64,000 nucleotides of DNA from CAZKFN01 sp964552035 (GTDB lineage Bacteria > Bacteroidota > Bacteroidia > Flavobacteriales_E > Vicingaceae). Positions 36,587-45,801 of the stretch are shown here, one piece after another; position 1 is the first letter of the stretch, and each line of letters starts with the position of its first letter. Both the position numbers and the translations under genes were made by a program. The stretch is from contig CAZKFN010000001.1 in NCBI GenBank assembly GCA_964552035.1, forward strand, positions 1-64,000. Direction: 5' to 3'. The notes beneath the pieces are model-generated. The model was not told where the DNA came from. It saw only the letters and a program-made list of their open reading frames with translations, and searched no databases.

Positions 36587-38668
36587 TTGTTCCATTTATC
36601 GATAAAAGAAAACTTATTTTCTATTTATAAAAGTCTTGTAGAACAAGCTTTAATATTGCTAATTCCCGTTCTTATTTTACGGCTTTTTGATTACAATCTA
36701 GCTGAAAGCTATGTTTTTACAACGGGGTTTGAAAAAGTAGAAGCATTATTTATAATTTTTTATAAAGAACTAAAATTAATTTTACTTTACTTATTATCCA
36801 TAGGTTTGGCGTTAGCTTTTATCAAGCTGAGGTTTAAAAATACTTATACTTTCTTAACCTTTATATTTACTTTTCTCTTTTTATTAATTTATCTTTTTGT
36901 AACACAATATTTTTATACCGCCAACATTCGATTAGACCATGTAATTTTATCTTTCTCTTTTAGTGAGATAAAATACATTGCCTCCACAGAATTTTCTACC
37001 CTATTTAATAAGTTTTTCTTATTGTATTTAAGCACCTTACTTAGCTTTATCGTATTGTTTATTTATAGAAAGAAACTATTAAGTCGTTTGTTTTCAACTA
37101 AAACCAGACACTTAGTAAGCTTATTGATACTATTAGGAATTGGGAGTATTGGTTATTTTAAAAAGTCAAAATTAAATGTAAAAAAAGAGCTTTGGGTGTC
37201 TTCAAAACCCTATTACTTACTGGATAGTATATACAACCATTATAAACATGGAAGTGGAGGAACCGCTTGGGAGGGAGATAGGGTTAAGTTTATTGAGCAT
37301 ATAAAAAGCTTTAGGGAATTTATGAATTGGGAAAGCTCCATTATTCAAAATGAATTTCCATTGCTCAGAAAATACAATTGGGACAAAGGAGATTTGAGTA
37401 CTTATTTTCATGAATTTGATTCACCACCTAATTTGGTAATGGTTTTTTGTGAGGGACTTAGCAGTAGCTTTTCGGGACCAAAAGCAAGGTTGGGAAGTTT
37501 AACACCTATTTTAGATTCAATTTATGCTAAAAGCTTGTATTGGCCAAATACCTTAAGTAACACCGATCGGACTTTTGGTGTTTTTTCAAATGCTTTAGCC
37601 TCTTTACCTCCTGGATTTGAAAGAGGAATGTTAAATATAAAAGTTCCATTTCCAGAACATGTTTCACTACCTAAAATTTTATCAAATAACGGCTATAAAA
37701 GTAGCTTTACTTATGGAGGTTGGGGTTATTTTGATAATTATGAGCCTTTTTTAAAAATGAATCAAGTAGATTTTATTTTTGATGAGGTTTTTATGGAAAA
37801 AGAAGGAATAATTACAAAAGAAAGAGACAAGGAGACTTACCCTTGGGGGTTGCCTGATAAAGAATTGATTCAAGTTTATTTAGAAAAATTGAAGTCTAGA
37901 TACAATCAAGAGCCTTATTTTGATATTATTTTAACTTCCAGTTTACACTCACCCTATAATATTCCTAATCAAGAAGATTATATGAAAGTTGTTAGAAAAA
38001 GATTGGAGCAGATGAATGGAGATGTAGGAGCTTATAAAAATCATAATAAAGAAGTGTCAGCCGTAATATATCAAGATGAGGCTATTGGAAATTTGATGCG
38101 AGCTTATCAAAAAAGAGAGGATTATGAAAATACAATCTTTCTTTTTGTCGGAGATCATAATGTTCGAGCTTTCCCTATGGATTCTTGGTTAGAATCTCAC
38201 CATGTTCCCTTAGCGATATATAGCCCGAAACTAAAACAAGCAAAAGAATTTCAAGATATTGTTTCTCAGGCAGATATCCCCCAAAGTATATTAAGTGTTT
38301 TTGCTCCGTATATAGAAAAGAATCTTCTCCCTGAAAATAATGCTTGGGTTGGAGAAGGTTTATCTTTTAATGATAAAACAATTGCTGATAAACCTATTTT
38401 TTTAGGCAGGTTTAGTGGGGATTTAGTTGGGGTAGTGTATCAAGATACTTTACTTCTTGATAGAGAACTTTATCTTATTAGGGATTTCTTAAAAATATCG
38501 CCATTGAATAATGCCAAAGAAAGAAAAGATTTTTTTCTAAATCAGTTACAAAATTATAGTGAGATTAACAGCTATGTAGTGAATAATCAGAAAATCATTT
38601 CAGATCCAGAAGTTTCTATGTTTCCTAATTTGAAAGTTGATTTTTATTTTCCTGAGGATGAGGAATAG
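36587..38668 (+). CDS. LTA-synthase-like sulfatase-fold membrane enzyme
   Basis: A 693-residue protein with about five N-terminal transmembrane helices (to about residue 200) and a large periplasmic alkaline-phosphatase/sulfatase-superfamily domain (about 280-620). Metal-site landmarks are the MVFCEGLSSS segment, the NTDRTFGVFS segment with the presumed Thr nucleophile, and FVGDHNVRAF with Asp-His. This is the architecture of lipoteichoic-acid synthases and other phosphoglycerol/phosphoethanolamine transferases. In a Gram-negative host it probably modifies glycans or lipids with phosphoglycerol or a similar group. The start must be TTG: an in-frame TGA lies one codon upstream and there is no nearby ATG. 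Its 3' end overlaps the convergent GDPD-like gene by 44 bases. Confidence 0.85.
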   Translation: MFHLSIKENLFSIYKSLVEQALILLIPVLILRLFDYNLAESYVFTTGFEKVEALFIIFYKELKLILLYLLSIGLALAFIKLRFKNTYTFLTFIFTFLFLLIYLFVTQYFYTANIRLDHVILSFSFSEIKYIASTEFSTLFNKFFLLYLSTLLSFIVLFIYRKKLLSRLFSTKTRHLVSLLILLGIGSIGYFKKSKLNVKKELWVSSKPYYLLDSIYNHYKHGSGGTAWEGDRVKFIEHIKSFREFMNWESSIIQNEFPLLRKYNWDKGDLSTYFHEFDSPPNLVMVFCEGLSSSFSGPKARLGSLTPILDSIYAKSLYWPNTLSNTDRTFGVFSNALASLPPGFERGMLNIKVPFPEHVSLPKILSNNGYKSSFTYGGWGYFDNYEPFLKMNQVDFIFDEVFMEKEGIITKERDKETYPWGLPDKELIQVYLEKLKSRYNQEPYFDIILTSSLHSPYNIPNQEDYMKVVRKRLEQMNGDVGAYKNHNKEVSAVIYQDEAIGNLMRAYQKREDYENTIFLFVGDHNVRAFPMDSWLESHHVPLAIYSPKLKQAKEFQDIVSQADIPQSILSVFAPYIEKNLLPENNAWVGEGLSFNDKTIADKPIFLGRFSGDLVGVVYQDTLLLDRELYLIRDFLKISPLNNAKERKDFFLNQLQNYSEINSYVVNNQKIISDPEVSMFPNLKVDFYFPEDEE

Positions 38669-39551
38669 AATCGGCATAACTTCTAATTAAATTAAGATTA
38701 CTTAATTGTATGGCATAGGGCTTATATTTTAAAGCAGTTGACAAATGCTCTTGTATTGCCGCTATCCATAGCTGAACTTTTAACCCTTCCCTTTTTGCCC
38801 TTTCAATTTCATCGAGATGAAAAGATTCGTCATGCATATTAACAGTAATGCCATCAACTTCTAATTCAAGAGCAAAATCAATCTTGTCGGCTAAGTTGTT
38901 ATAAATCATAAAATGACAAGCTATATCCTTATCTAATTCTTTAATTTTTTGGAAAATATAATCATAATCTGTCTCTATAATTATTTGAGGTATTACCTTA
39001 TATGTTTTAGCAAGATGGTATATAGCTAAAGCTAAATTATCTAAATAATCCCAACCTACATTTTTAGTATTAACACAAGTACTATCATAATACCCTTTAA
39101 TATCTAAAGAAACAATTTTATCTTTATCCTTAGCTAATTCAATAAATAATTCTTCTAATTTATAGATACGATCTTTTGCTCCTTCTTGACAAATAAGTAT
39201 TTTTTCTATAATACTGTCTGGAGTATTGACAATACAAGTGTATCCCTCGGCTTTTAATATAGAGTCAGTCTCTCCACATAAATGATGAAATAAATCATCG
39301 TGATAAATCCACGGTGTTAAAGAACTGCTTAATTGTATATCTGCTTCTACGCCATCAATATATAATAAAGCTTCTTTTGCAGCCGGCAAAGTGTTTTCTA
39401 TAAAACCTTCATTAACTCCAGTCCCAGTGGAACGATGGCCAATAATTAATGTTTTAGGTTCAGCATTTTTATCTTTTTGAGATATTCCAACACAAGAGAC
39501 TGTACAAATAAACAATAAAAAGAGTGTAAATAAAGACTGGTTTGTTCTCAT
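38625..39551 (-). CDS. GDPD-like phosphodiesterase lipoprotein
   Basis: A 308-residue protein with a lipoprotein signal (lipobox TVSC, Cys at about residue 20). Its domain resembles glycerophosphodiester phosphodiesterase (PI-PLC-like TIM barrel): GHRSTGTG, ENTLPAA, GVEADIQLS and YHDDLF correspond to the HR, ENT, ExD and HD motifs. It probably cleaves glycerophosphodiesters or related headgroups in the periplasm. The tail-to-tail 44-base overlap with the LTA-synthase-like gene is notable because both families handle glycerophosphate esters. Confidence 0.8.
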   Translation of the reverse strand: MRTNQSLFTLFLLFICTVSCVGISQKDKNAEPKTLIIGHRSTGTGVNEGFIENTLPAAKEALLYIDGVEADIQLSSSLTPWIYHDDLFHHLCGETDSILKAEGYTCIVNTPDSIIEKILICQEGAKDRIYKLEELFIELAKDKDKIVSLDIKGYYDSTCVNTKNVGWDYLDNLALAIYHLAKTYKVIPQIIIETDYDYIFQKIKELDKDIACHFMIYNNLADKIDFALELEVDGITVNMHDESFHLDEIERAKREGLKVQLWIAAIQEHLSTALKYKPYAIQLSNLNLIRSYADSIPHPQENKNQLSN

Positions 39552-39724
39552 TTTACAACGATAAATAGTGTTTTGAAGGGTATAAAAAACTCAAGAGTAT
39601 TAAATAATTTTCCTCGATTGTAAAAGTGAGCATTTTAAATAAACTTAACTATAAATAGAAAGTCTATGTTCTATTATTTTAATGATTTTGAGCTTTTCTT
39701 ACTTATAAGGCTTCAAAGAGAAAT

Positions 39725-39759
39725 AAAAAGGGTGCTTTAGATTTCGAGGCACCCTTTTT
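39725..39759 (-). terminator. Terminator after the TonB receptor gene
   Basis: AAAAAGGGTGC (39725-39735) pairs with GCACCCTTTTT (39749-39759). On the minus strand it lies 28 bases behind the receptor stop codon and ends in a T run. Confidence 0.9.
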
Positions 39760-39786
39760 ATCACAAATTTTAAAACAACCCTTATT

Positions 39787-42223
39787 TTAGAATTTTAAAT
39801 TTAAGCTCAGCATATAATTCCTAAATGCTTGAGGATAAACAAAATTTTCTGTTATTGTTTGTCCTGCTATATAAGAAAAAGTATAACCGTTGGAAGCATA
39901 ATCTTCGCTAAATATGTTATAGATAGCAAGCTGTACAGAAGCTGACTTTATGAGCTTTGAAGGAATTTTATAATTTAGAAATACATCATTTGTAAAATAA
40001 GAATCTAACATTCTGTTTTTATTAGAGGTATTGTCTAGATATTGTTTGTCAACATATTGACTTATAAGGGAAATTTTGAGATTTTTAAAAAGTTGATAAT
40101 TAATGTCACTTCCAGCAATTATTTTTGGGGAGAAGGAAATTTCTGTATTCCCATGTTGAATTACCTCTTCTTCTTCAGTATCATAATTATAAACTTTTTC
40201 AGAAAAGCCATTTATTTTATTTGTGCTTAAACTTGCATGTGCTGATAGTTCTAGTTTTTCTATCGGCTGATAAGCAGCTTGAATTTCTACTCCCATTCTA
40301 TAACTTTTATCTATGTTTTGGCGCACCGCAGCTCCAACATCATTAAGATGCCCTGTGTTAACCAATTGATTTTTGTAATCCATTAAAAAATAATTAGCCA
40401 TTAAAAAATAATTATTCTTTCTATGTTCATAGCCCAGCTCCAAGTTATTCAACCTTTCGGATTTACTTGCATCAGTAGGAGGAGCATTAATTGGATAATC
40501 TTTAAAGTCTGCCCTATTTGGTTCTCTATTGGCAATTCCCATATAAATGTAGAAGGAGTTATACGGATCAACTTTCCAATTCACTCCTATTTTTGGGTTG
40601 AAAAATAAAAACGTTTCATCAATGTCAAGTGGACGCTGGTCATTGTCAACTCCTTTTACTTTGTAATGAATGTTTCTTAATTGTAGATCTGCAAATACTT
40701 TCACTTTGTTGCTGAGTTGATAATTTGATTTAAGAAAGATATTCCCATCAAGCTTATCTCCTTTATTATAATAATACTTATCGGTAGCCAAACTGTTGGA
40801 TGCAAATTTTGCCCAAATTACTTCTCCAAAATGCTCTCCTTCATAATTATTTAATCCACCGCCAAGGTTAAAACTAAGCTTGTTATTTGCTTGATAAATC
40901 GTAGAAAAAACGAAACCATAAAAGTCATTATCTAACCATCTTCTTCTCACTAAATCTGTGTTGCTAATCGTGTCATTCCCAATAAATAAACTATCAAGAT
41001 TATAGAACTCCAAAGCATCATTTTCCTGATATTCCTCAAAAAAACCTTCACCTTTGGTATAGTGAAAAGAAAGATTGGCTGTAAATGCTTTTGAAAATTC
41101 ATGTGTAAAATGCAACTGATAATGATTTTGCTGATAATTATCTATTTGATTTCCATATAGATAATAATTATAACTTCTCCCTGAGTTTAATAAATTAGCA
41201 GTATGTTCTGCAGAGTATCCATTTCTAACAGCATAATCTTCTATAGCGTTTCTATCGTTTTTGAATTTTGATTCTGGAGTTCCGTACCATGATTGATAGG
41301 TTTTTTCTGCCCCTCCAAATACGATAGCTTTAATGGTTGTATTTTCTCCATAATAAGCTCCTGAAGTATAATAAGATTGTAATTTAGCTTCAGCTCTATC
41401 AATATAGCCTTCAGTATTTAATTGAGATAATCTACCTTCAAAAGCAAAGTGTTCATCGATTAATCCAGAACCTACTTTTACGGTATGCTTTCTACTATTA
41501 AATGAACCTATAGAGTTGTTAACTTCGGCATAGCTTTCCTCACTTAAGGTTGTACTTTCTAAGTTAATACTCCCTCCAAAAGAGGCTGAACCATTAGAAG
41601 AAGTCCCCACACCTCTTTGAATTTGAATACTCTCCATAGAAGAGGAAATGTCTGGCATATTAGCCCAAATTACCGTGTGGGATTCAGCATCATTAATTGG
41701 GATGCCATTCATAGTTACATTAATAGCCTTTACATCACTTCCTCTTAATCTTAAAGATGTATACCCTATTCCATTTCCCCCATCTGAAGAGCTGATGATA
41801 GAAGGAGTTTGTTGTAAAATATAGGGCATATCTTTTCCTGTACTTCTTTCCATAAGNNNNNNNNNNAGCTGAAGAAACACCTTTGCCAACACGACTTGCA
41901 GTAATAACTACTTCATCTGTCTGATAGCTTTTTGGTTGTAAATAAATACTTTTTGTAGTCGTTCCAAACGACTGTACATTTATGGTGTCACTTTCAAAAC
42001 CAATATAAGAGATGCGAATTTGATCGCTCTCTTTCAAATCCGTTAATTCAAAGTATCCTTCAAGATTTGTAGATACTGCTTTATAACTGTTAATTAATTG
42101 AATATTGGCTCCTATAAGTAAATTTTTACTTTGGACATCATAGATTTTTCCAGAAATTTGGAGTTGGGCAATTATATTCATGCTTAAAAGCATGTGAATT
42201 GCAATTAAAATAATACGTTTCAT
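39787..42223 (-). CDS. TonB-dependent receptor under TPP control (gap inside gene)
   Basis: One outer-membrane receptor gene interrupted by 10 N. The 5' part (from 42223) encodes a signal peptide (ending NIIAQ), a CarboxypepD_reg-like domain (about residues 23-95) and the start of the plug (VVITASRVGKG). The 3' part resumes in the plug (DMPYILQQTPS, RLRGSDVKAINVTMNG) and continues through the barrel to ...YMLSLNLKF. Codons on both sides abut the gap cleanly, so an intact gene needs a real gap length divisible by three, not 10. A TPP riboswitch upstream predicts thiamine or a thiamine derivative as the ligand (inference). A terminator follows. Confidence 0.88.
41857..41866. other. Assembly gap (10 N)
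   Basis: Ten N bases inside the TonB receptor plug region. Ten is a common placeholder length. By comparison with the usual spacing in such plugs, perhaps 20-40 bases are missing (inference). Confidence 0.98.
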
Positions 42224-42330
42224 TTCAAGTTTTTGATTTAATAGATTAAAAAATCGAAAAACTTGGGGTTAATTTTTCTAAGTTTAAAAAAATTCCTTTT
42301 GCGACAGCTTTTAGCTAGCATTAACTGTCT

Positions 42331-42398
42331 TTTCCCTGCGCCCGCATTATCGGTATCAGGTTCAAAGGGTATGATCTCAGCCGTTTTGGCACCCCAAA
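42331..42398 (-). ncRNA. TPP riboswitch (THI element) upstream of the TonB receptor
   Basis: On the minus strand the landmarks run GGGGTGCC, GGCTGAGATCATACCC, GAACCTGATACCGATAATGC and GGCGCAGGGAA, all in THI-box order. No long P3a stem is present, so this is the compact form. It starts 22 bases after the stop of the NadR-like kinase gene and ends about 108 bases before the receptor ATG. That leader carries a short GACAG/CTGTC hairpin and a T run that may be the expression platform. Confidence 0.95.
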
Positions 42399-42419
42399 GA
42401 GATAGGTCAAAATTACCAA

Positions 42420-42941
42420 TTAAAAATGAGAGTCTAAAGCTTTAACTGCATTGTATAATCGACTTTTATTTTGACCGGCAATTATTTCAAACTTTACGTT
42501 TAAAGCGATTAATTTCTCTTTATACATCTTGAAGATTTCAGTCCGCTCTTCAAAACTAGGGTTTTCTCTTAAAGGATCATCGGCATATTCAAGGTCGGGC
42601 TTTAACAATAAATGTAAAGCATAATCATCGGGTTTATATTTTTCTATAATCAGAGGATTTACTTTACCATACTTATATTTTGACCAAATGATAATAACTA
42701 ATAGATTGGTATCACAAAAAAGGAATTTATCGGCTTTTTTTTTCTCTTTTTTTTCGGCTTCTATTTGACCCATGGCAATTTGGAGTAAATCTTCTTCCCG
42801 ATAATTATCAGCCAGATTGATAAGATATTCCCTAGCATATTCTTTTACAAAAGTAGTGTGGTATTTTTTAGCAAGAGCCTCGCTTAAAGAGGATTTCCCA
42901 CTAGACTCTGGGCCGACTATGGCAATTTTATTTAATCCCAT
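42420..42941 (-). CDS. NadR/Ttd14-like P-loop kinase
   Basis: A 173-residue single-domain P-loop protein of the AAA_28 (NadR ribosylnicotinamide kinase-like) family. Walker A is GPESSGKSS (about residues 10-18), followed by VKEYAREY, a CDTNLL segment and a lid-like LRENPSFEERTEIF. NadR's kinase domain phosphorylates nicotinamide riboside, but here there is no NMN adenylyltransferase or DNA-binding domain. It sits 22 bases before a TPP riboswitch, and similar kinases often accompany PnuC-type transporters. A vitamin kinase role (nicotinamide riboside or thiamine) is therefore possible. Six bases separate it from the GGGP synthase upstream, so they share a transcript. Confidence 0.8.
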   Translation of the reverse strand: MGLNKIAIVGPESSGKSSLSEALAKKYHTTFVKEYAREYLINLADNYREEDLLQIAMGQIEAEKKEKKKADKFLFCDTNLLVIIIWSKYKYGKVNPLIIEKYKPDDYALHLLLKPDLEYADDPLRENPSFEERTEIFKMYKEKLIALNVKFEIIAGQNKSRLYNAVKALDSHF

Positions 42942-42947
42942 TTGTTC

Positions 42948-43694
42948 TTATTGTAGAGCATCTAGCGTTTTTTTAATCTCAAGTGCAAAATTGGGGTCAT
43001 TTTCTAAAGCATTGCCAATGATTACTACATCAGCTCCAGCTTGATAAGCTGCTTGTAATTTTTCTACATTATCGATTCCGCCGCCTATAATAAGAGGCTG
43101 CTGTGTATAGCTTTTTACTTTTTGAATCATGCTCGGTGGGACTGGGTTTTTTGCGCCGCTACCTCCATCTAAATAAATGAGAGACATGCCCATGTATTGA
43201 CCGGCTAAAGCAGTGCTTGCAGCAATTTCAGCTTTGTTGGCTGGTATTGGTGTAGAATTGCTCATATAAGATGCAGTAGTTTGACTACCAGAATCTATTA
43301 GTAAATAAGCTGTTGAAATTACTTCCACTTTGCTATTTCGCAAATAAGGTGCAGCAACAACTTGTTGGCCAATAAGCATTTCAGAATTTCGGCTAGATAA
43401 GAGAGAGAGAAATAAAATAGCATCAGCTTGATCTGAAAGCTGAAGATAACTACCTGGAAAAATAATTAATGGAATTTCTGTATTAGACTTTAAAAGCCTA
43501 AGACAATTGTCCATGTCTCCGTCTGTAAGTAAACTCCCACCTACTAGGAAAAAATCGGCTTTGATAAGTTTGGCTTTCTCACAAATAGCTTTGATATAGC
43601 TATGACTGGCCTTATCAGGGTCAATTAAAATGCCAATTTGTTTTTTACCTTCTTTTGCTTTGGCAAATATTTTATTTATAATTCTTTTTTCCAC
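42948..43694 (-). CDS. Geranylgeranylglyceryl phosphate synthase family protein
   Basis: A 248-residue TIM-barrel prenyltransferase of the GGGPS/PcrB family, which joins sn-glycerol-1-phosphate to an isoprenyl diphosphate by an ether bond. Family motifs are ILIDPDK (about residues 22-28), YLDGGSGA (about 173-180), IIGGGI (about 196-201) and VVIIGNALE near the end. This is the archaeal-lipid reaction, but group II enzymes of this kind are widespread in Bacteroidota, where the product's fate is unclear. The start codon is GTG (43692-43694). It lies between the PPTase (26 bases) and kinase (6 bases) genes. Confidence 0.93.
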   Translation of the reverse strand: MEKRIINKIFAKAKEGKKQIGILIDPDKASHSYIKAICEKAKLIKADFFLVGGSLLTDGDMDNCLRLLKSNTEIPLIIFPGSYLQLSDQADAILFLSLLSSRNSEMLIGQQVVAAPYLRNSKVEVISTAYLLIDSGSQTTASYMSNSTPIPANKAEIAASTALAGQYMGMSLIYLDGGSGAKNPVPPSMIQKVKSYTQQPLIIGGGIDNVEKLQAAYQAGADVVIIGNALENDPNFALEIKKTLDALQ

Positions 43695-43720
43695 AATTCT
43701 TTTAACTACTGCAATATTAA

Positions 43721-44356
43721 TTAATTCACCACATAAGCCAATACATAATTGTCAATCAATTTTAATTCTAAGAAATGCTGGCTACTATAGTTAGGAGCAA
43801 TAATACTGCCTTTTGCTGTACCATTTTTGCCGTTAAATTGAAGCTCTTCTACCAGAATATTCCCTTTTAAAAAGATGTCATTTTTACCATAAACCTTAAA
43901 CAAAGCTTCTTTAATTGACCAATATAAAGTAAGTTCAAGCGCAGAATTTGTATTACTTCTTTGTAGTTCCTCTTCATTTAGAAATTTCTTTTTAATATTC
44001 ATTATCTTATCTGTAACATGCTGAATATCTATTCCCGTATTGGCCTTTTCATCTATAGAAATAGCAACTTTATGATGAGAGTGAGAAAGGGATAAGTGTT
44101 GGCTACAGTTTTTTAAAAAAGGTTTATGATGCTCATTGTAATGAATATCGCAAAATCCTTCAAGATGTTTAATTAATAATACCCTAATACTCATCCATTC
44201 AATTTGTCTTCTTTCATTTTTGATTTGTTGAAGTTTATCAAGTTGAACCACATGATTTTTCAATATAGAGAACAATTCTTCTTTTGCTTTGTAATTAACA
44301 TTAGCATATACCACTTTATGATGGGTATTAACTTGAATTATCTCGTATTTTATCAT
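43721..44356 (-). CDS. 4'-phosphopantetheinyl transferase superfamily protein
   Basis: A 211-residue Sfp-type phosphopantetheinyl transferase, which attaches the CoA-derived arm to carrier proteins. The core motifs are SLSHSHHKVAISID (about residues 89-102), TGIDIQ (107-112) and WSIKEALFK (146-154). The usual magnesium-site Glu of the GxDxE motif is Gln112 here, while Asp110 and Glu150 are kept. First gene of the minus-strand group PPTase-GGGPS-kinase, divergent from ahcY. The carrier substrate is not identifiable. Confidence 0.9.
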   Translation of the reverse strand: MIKYEIIQVNTHHKVVYANVNYKAKEELFSILKNHVVQLDKLQQIKNERRQIEWMSIRVLLIKHLEGFCDIHYNEHHKPFLKNCSQHLSLSHSHHKVAISIDEKANTGIDIQHVTDKIMNIKKKFLNEEELQRSNTNSALELTLYWSIKEALFKVYGKNDIFLKGNILVEELQFNGKNGTAKGSIIAPNYSSQHFLELKLIDNYVLAYVVN

Positions 44357-44400
44357 AAAACTGTTTAGTAGTTAATTATAATAACAAATGATTAATTTGG

Positions 44401-44408
44401 TAAATTTG
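44401..44408 (+). promoter_or_regulatory. Bacteroidota -7 motif for ahcY
   Basis: TAAATTTG matches TAnnTTTG and lies 25 bases before the ahcY ATG. Confidence 0.5.
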
Positions 44409-44433
44409 CAAACCCAAAGATAAAAAAATAAAA

Positions 44434-45750
44434 ATGAGTAAAACATCCACTGAATACATACCTTATAAAGTAAAGGATATTTCCCTAGCAGATTGGGGGA
44501 GAAGAGAAATTGAATTAGCAGAAGCTGAAATGCCAGGGTTAATGGCTTTAAGAGAAGAATATGGGGAATCCAAACCTTTAAAAGGAGCAAGAATTGCAGG
44601 CTGCTTACACATGACGATTCAAACAGCTGTATTAATAGAAACCCTTATTGAGCTTGGTGCCGATGTAACATGGTCATCTTGCAATATATTTTCTACTCAA
44701 GATCATGCTGCTGCTGCAATAGCCGCTGCGGGAATACCTGTTTATGCTTGGAAGGGGATGACGGAAGAAGAATTTAATTGGTGTATTGAACAAACATTAT
44801 TTTTTGGAGAAGAGCGTCAACCTTTAAATATGATATTGGATGATGGAGGAGATCTAACCAATATGGTTTTTGATGATTTCCCAGAATTAGTAGAAGGCAT
44901 TAATGGACTTTCTGAAGAAACTACAACAGAAGTACATAGATTGTATGAGAGAGAAAGAAAAGGTACGCTGGTTATGCCTGCAATTAATGTGAATGATTCC
45001 GTTACAAAGTCAAAATTTGACAATAAATATGGTTGTAAAGAATCTCTTGTTGATTCTATTAGGAGAGCTACTGATGTTATGATGGCTGGTAAAGTAGCTG
45101 TTGTTGGAGGTTATGGAGATGTGGGTAAAGGTTCTGCAGAATCATTGAGAGGAGCAGGTGCAAGAGTTATTGTTACAGAGATTGATCCAATCTGTGCTTT
45201 ACAAGCTGCAATGGATGGTTTTGAGGTTAAAAAGATGATTGATGCTGTTGAAGAAGTGGATATCGTAGTAACGGCTACTGGTAATAAAGACATTATTACA
45301 GAAAAACATTTTCGAAAAATGAAAGACAAAACCATAGTTTGTAATATAGGGCATTTCGACAATGAAATTGATGTGTCCTTTTTAGAGAAAAATTATGGAG
45401 ATACAAAAATTGAGATAAAACCACAAGTAGATAAATACACTATAAATGGTAAAGATATCATCTTGCTAGCAGAAGGGCGCTTAGTAAATCTTGGATGTGC
45501 CACAGGACACCCTTCATTTGTAATGTCCAACTCATTTACCAATCAAGTATTAGCTCAAATCGAATTATGGAATCACATAGAAAACTATGAGAATAAAGTC
45601 TATACGCTTCCTAAACATTTAGACGAGAAGGTAGCAAAATTACATCTTGAAAAGATTGGGGTAGAATTGGATGAGTTAAGTCCAGATCAAGCAGCTTATA
45701 TAGGTGTTGATGTAAAGGGACCCTATAAAGCAGAATATTATAGATACTAA
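44434..45750 (+). CDS. ahcY: Adenosylhomocysteinase
   Basis: AhcY splits S-adenosylhomocysteine into adenosine and homocysteine, relieving product inhibition of methyltransferases. The 438-residue protein has the substrate segment [14 protein letters not shown], the NAD-binding [11 protein letters not shown] (about residues 223-233), the GHFDNEID motif and the canonical KxxxYRY C-terminus (KAEYYRY). No SAH riboswitch is visible in the 77-base leader. Functionally paired with metK and metF elsewhere in the window. Confidence 0.98.
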   Translation: MSKTSTEYIPYKVKDISLADWGRREIELAEAEMPGLMALREEYGESKPLKGARIAGCLHMTIQTAVLIETLIELGADVTWSSCNIFSTQDHAAAAIAAAGIPVYAWKGMTEEEFNWCIEQTLFFGEERQPLNMILDDGGDLTNMVFDDFPELVEGINGLSEETTTEVHRLYERERKGTLVMPAINVNDSVTKSKFDNKYGCKESLVDSIRRATDVMMAGKVAVVGGYGDVGKGSAESLRGAGARVIVTEIDPICALQAAMDGFEVKKMIDAVEEVDIVVTATGNKDIITEKHFRKMKDKTIVCNIGHFDNEIDVSFLEKNYGDTKIEIKPQVDKYTINGKDIILLAEGRLVNLGCATGHPSFVMSNSFTNQVLAQIELWNHIENYENKVYTLPKHLDEKVAKLHLEKIGVELDELSPDQAAYIGVDVKGPYKAEYYRY

Positions 45751-45771
45751 AAGCAGAATAAGCTTTATTTT

Positions 45772-45801
45772 AAAAGGGTTGGGTTTTCCAGCCCTTTTTT
45801 A
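45772..45801 (+). terminator. Terminator after ahcY
   Basis: AAAAGGGTTGG pairs imperfectly with CCAGCCCTTTT across a GTTTT loop, followed by T's. It touches the end of the convergent lipoprotein gene and can serve both strands. Confidence 0.8.
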
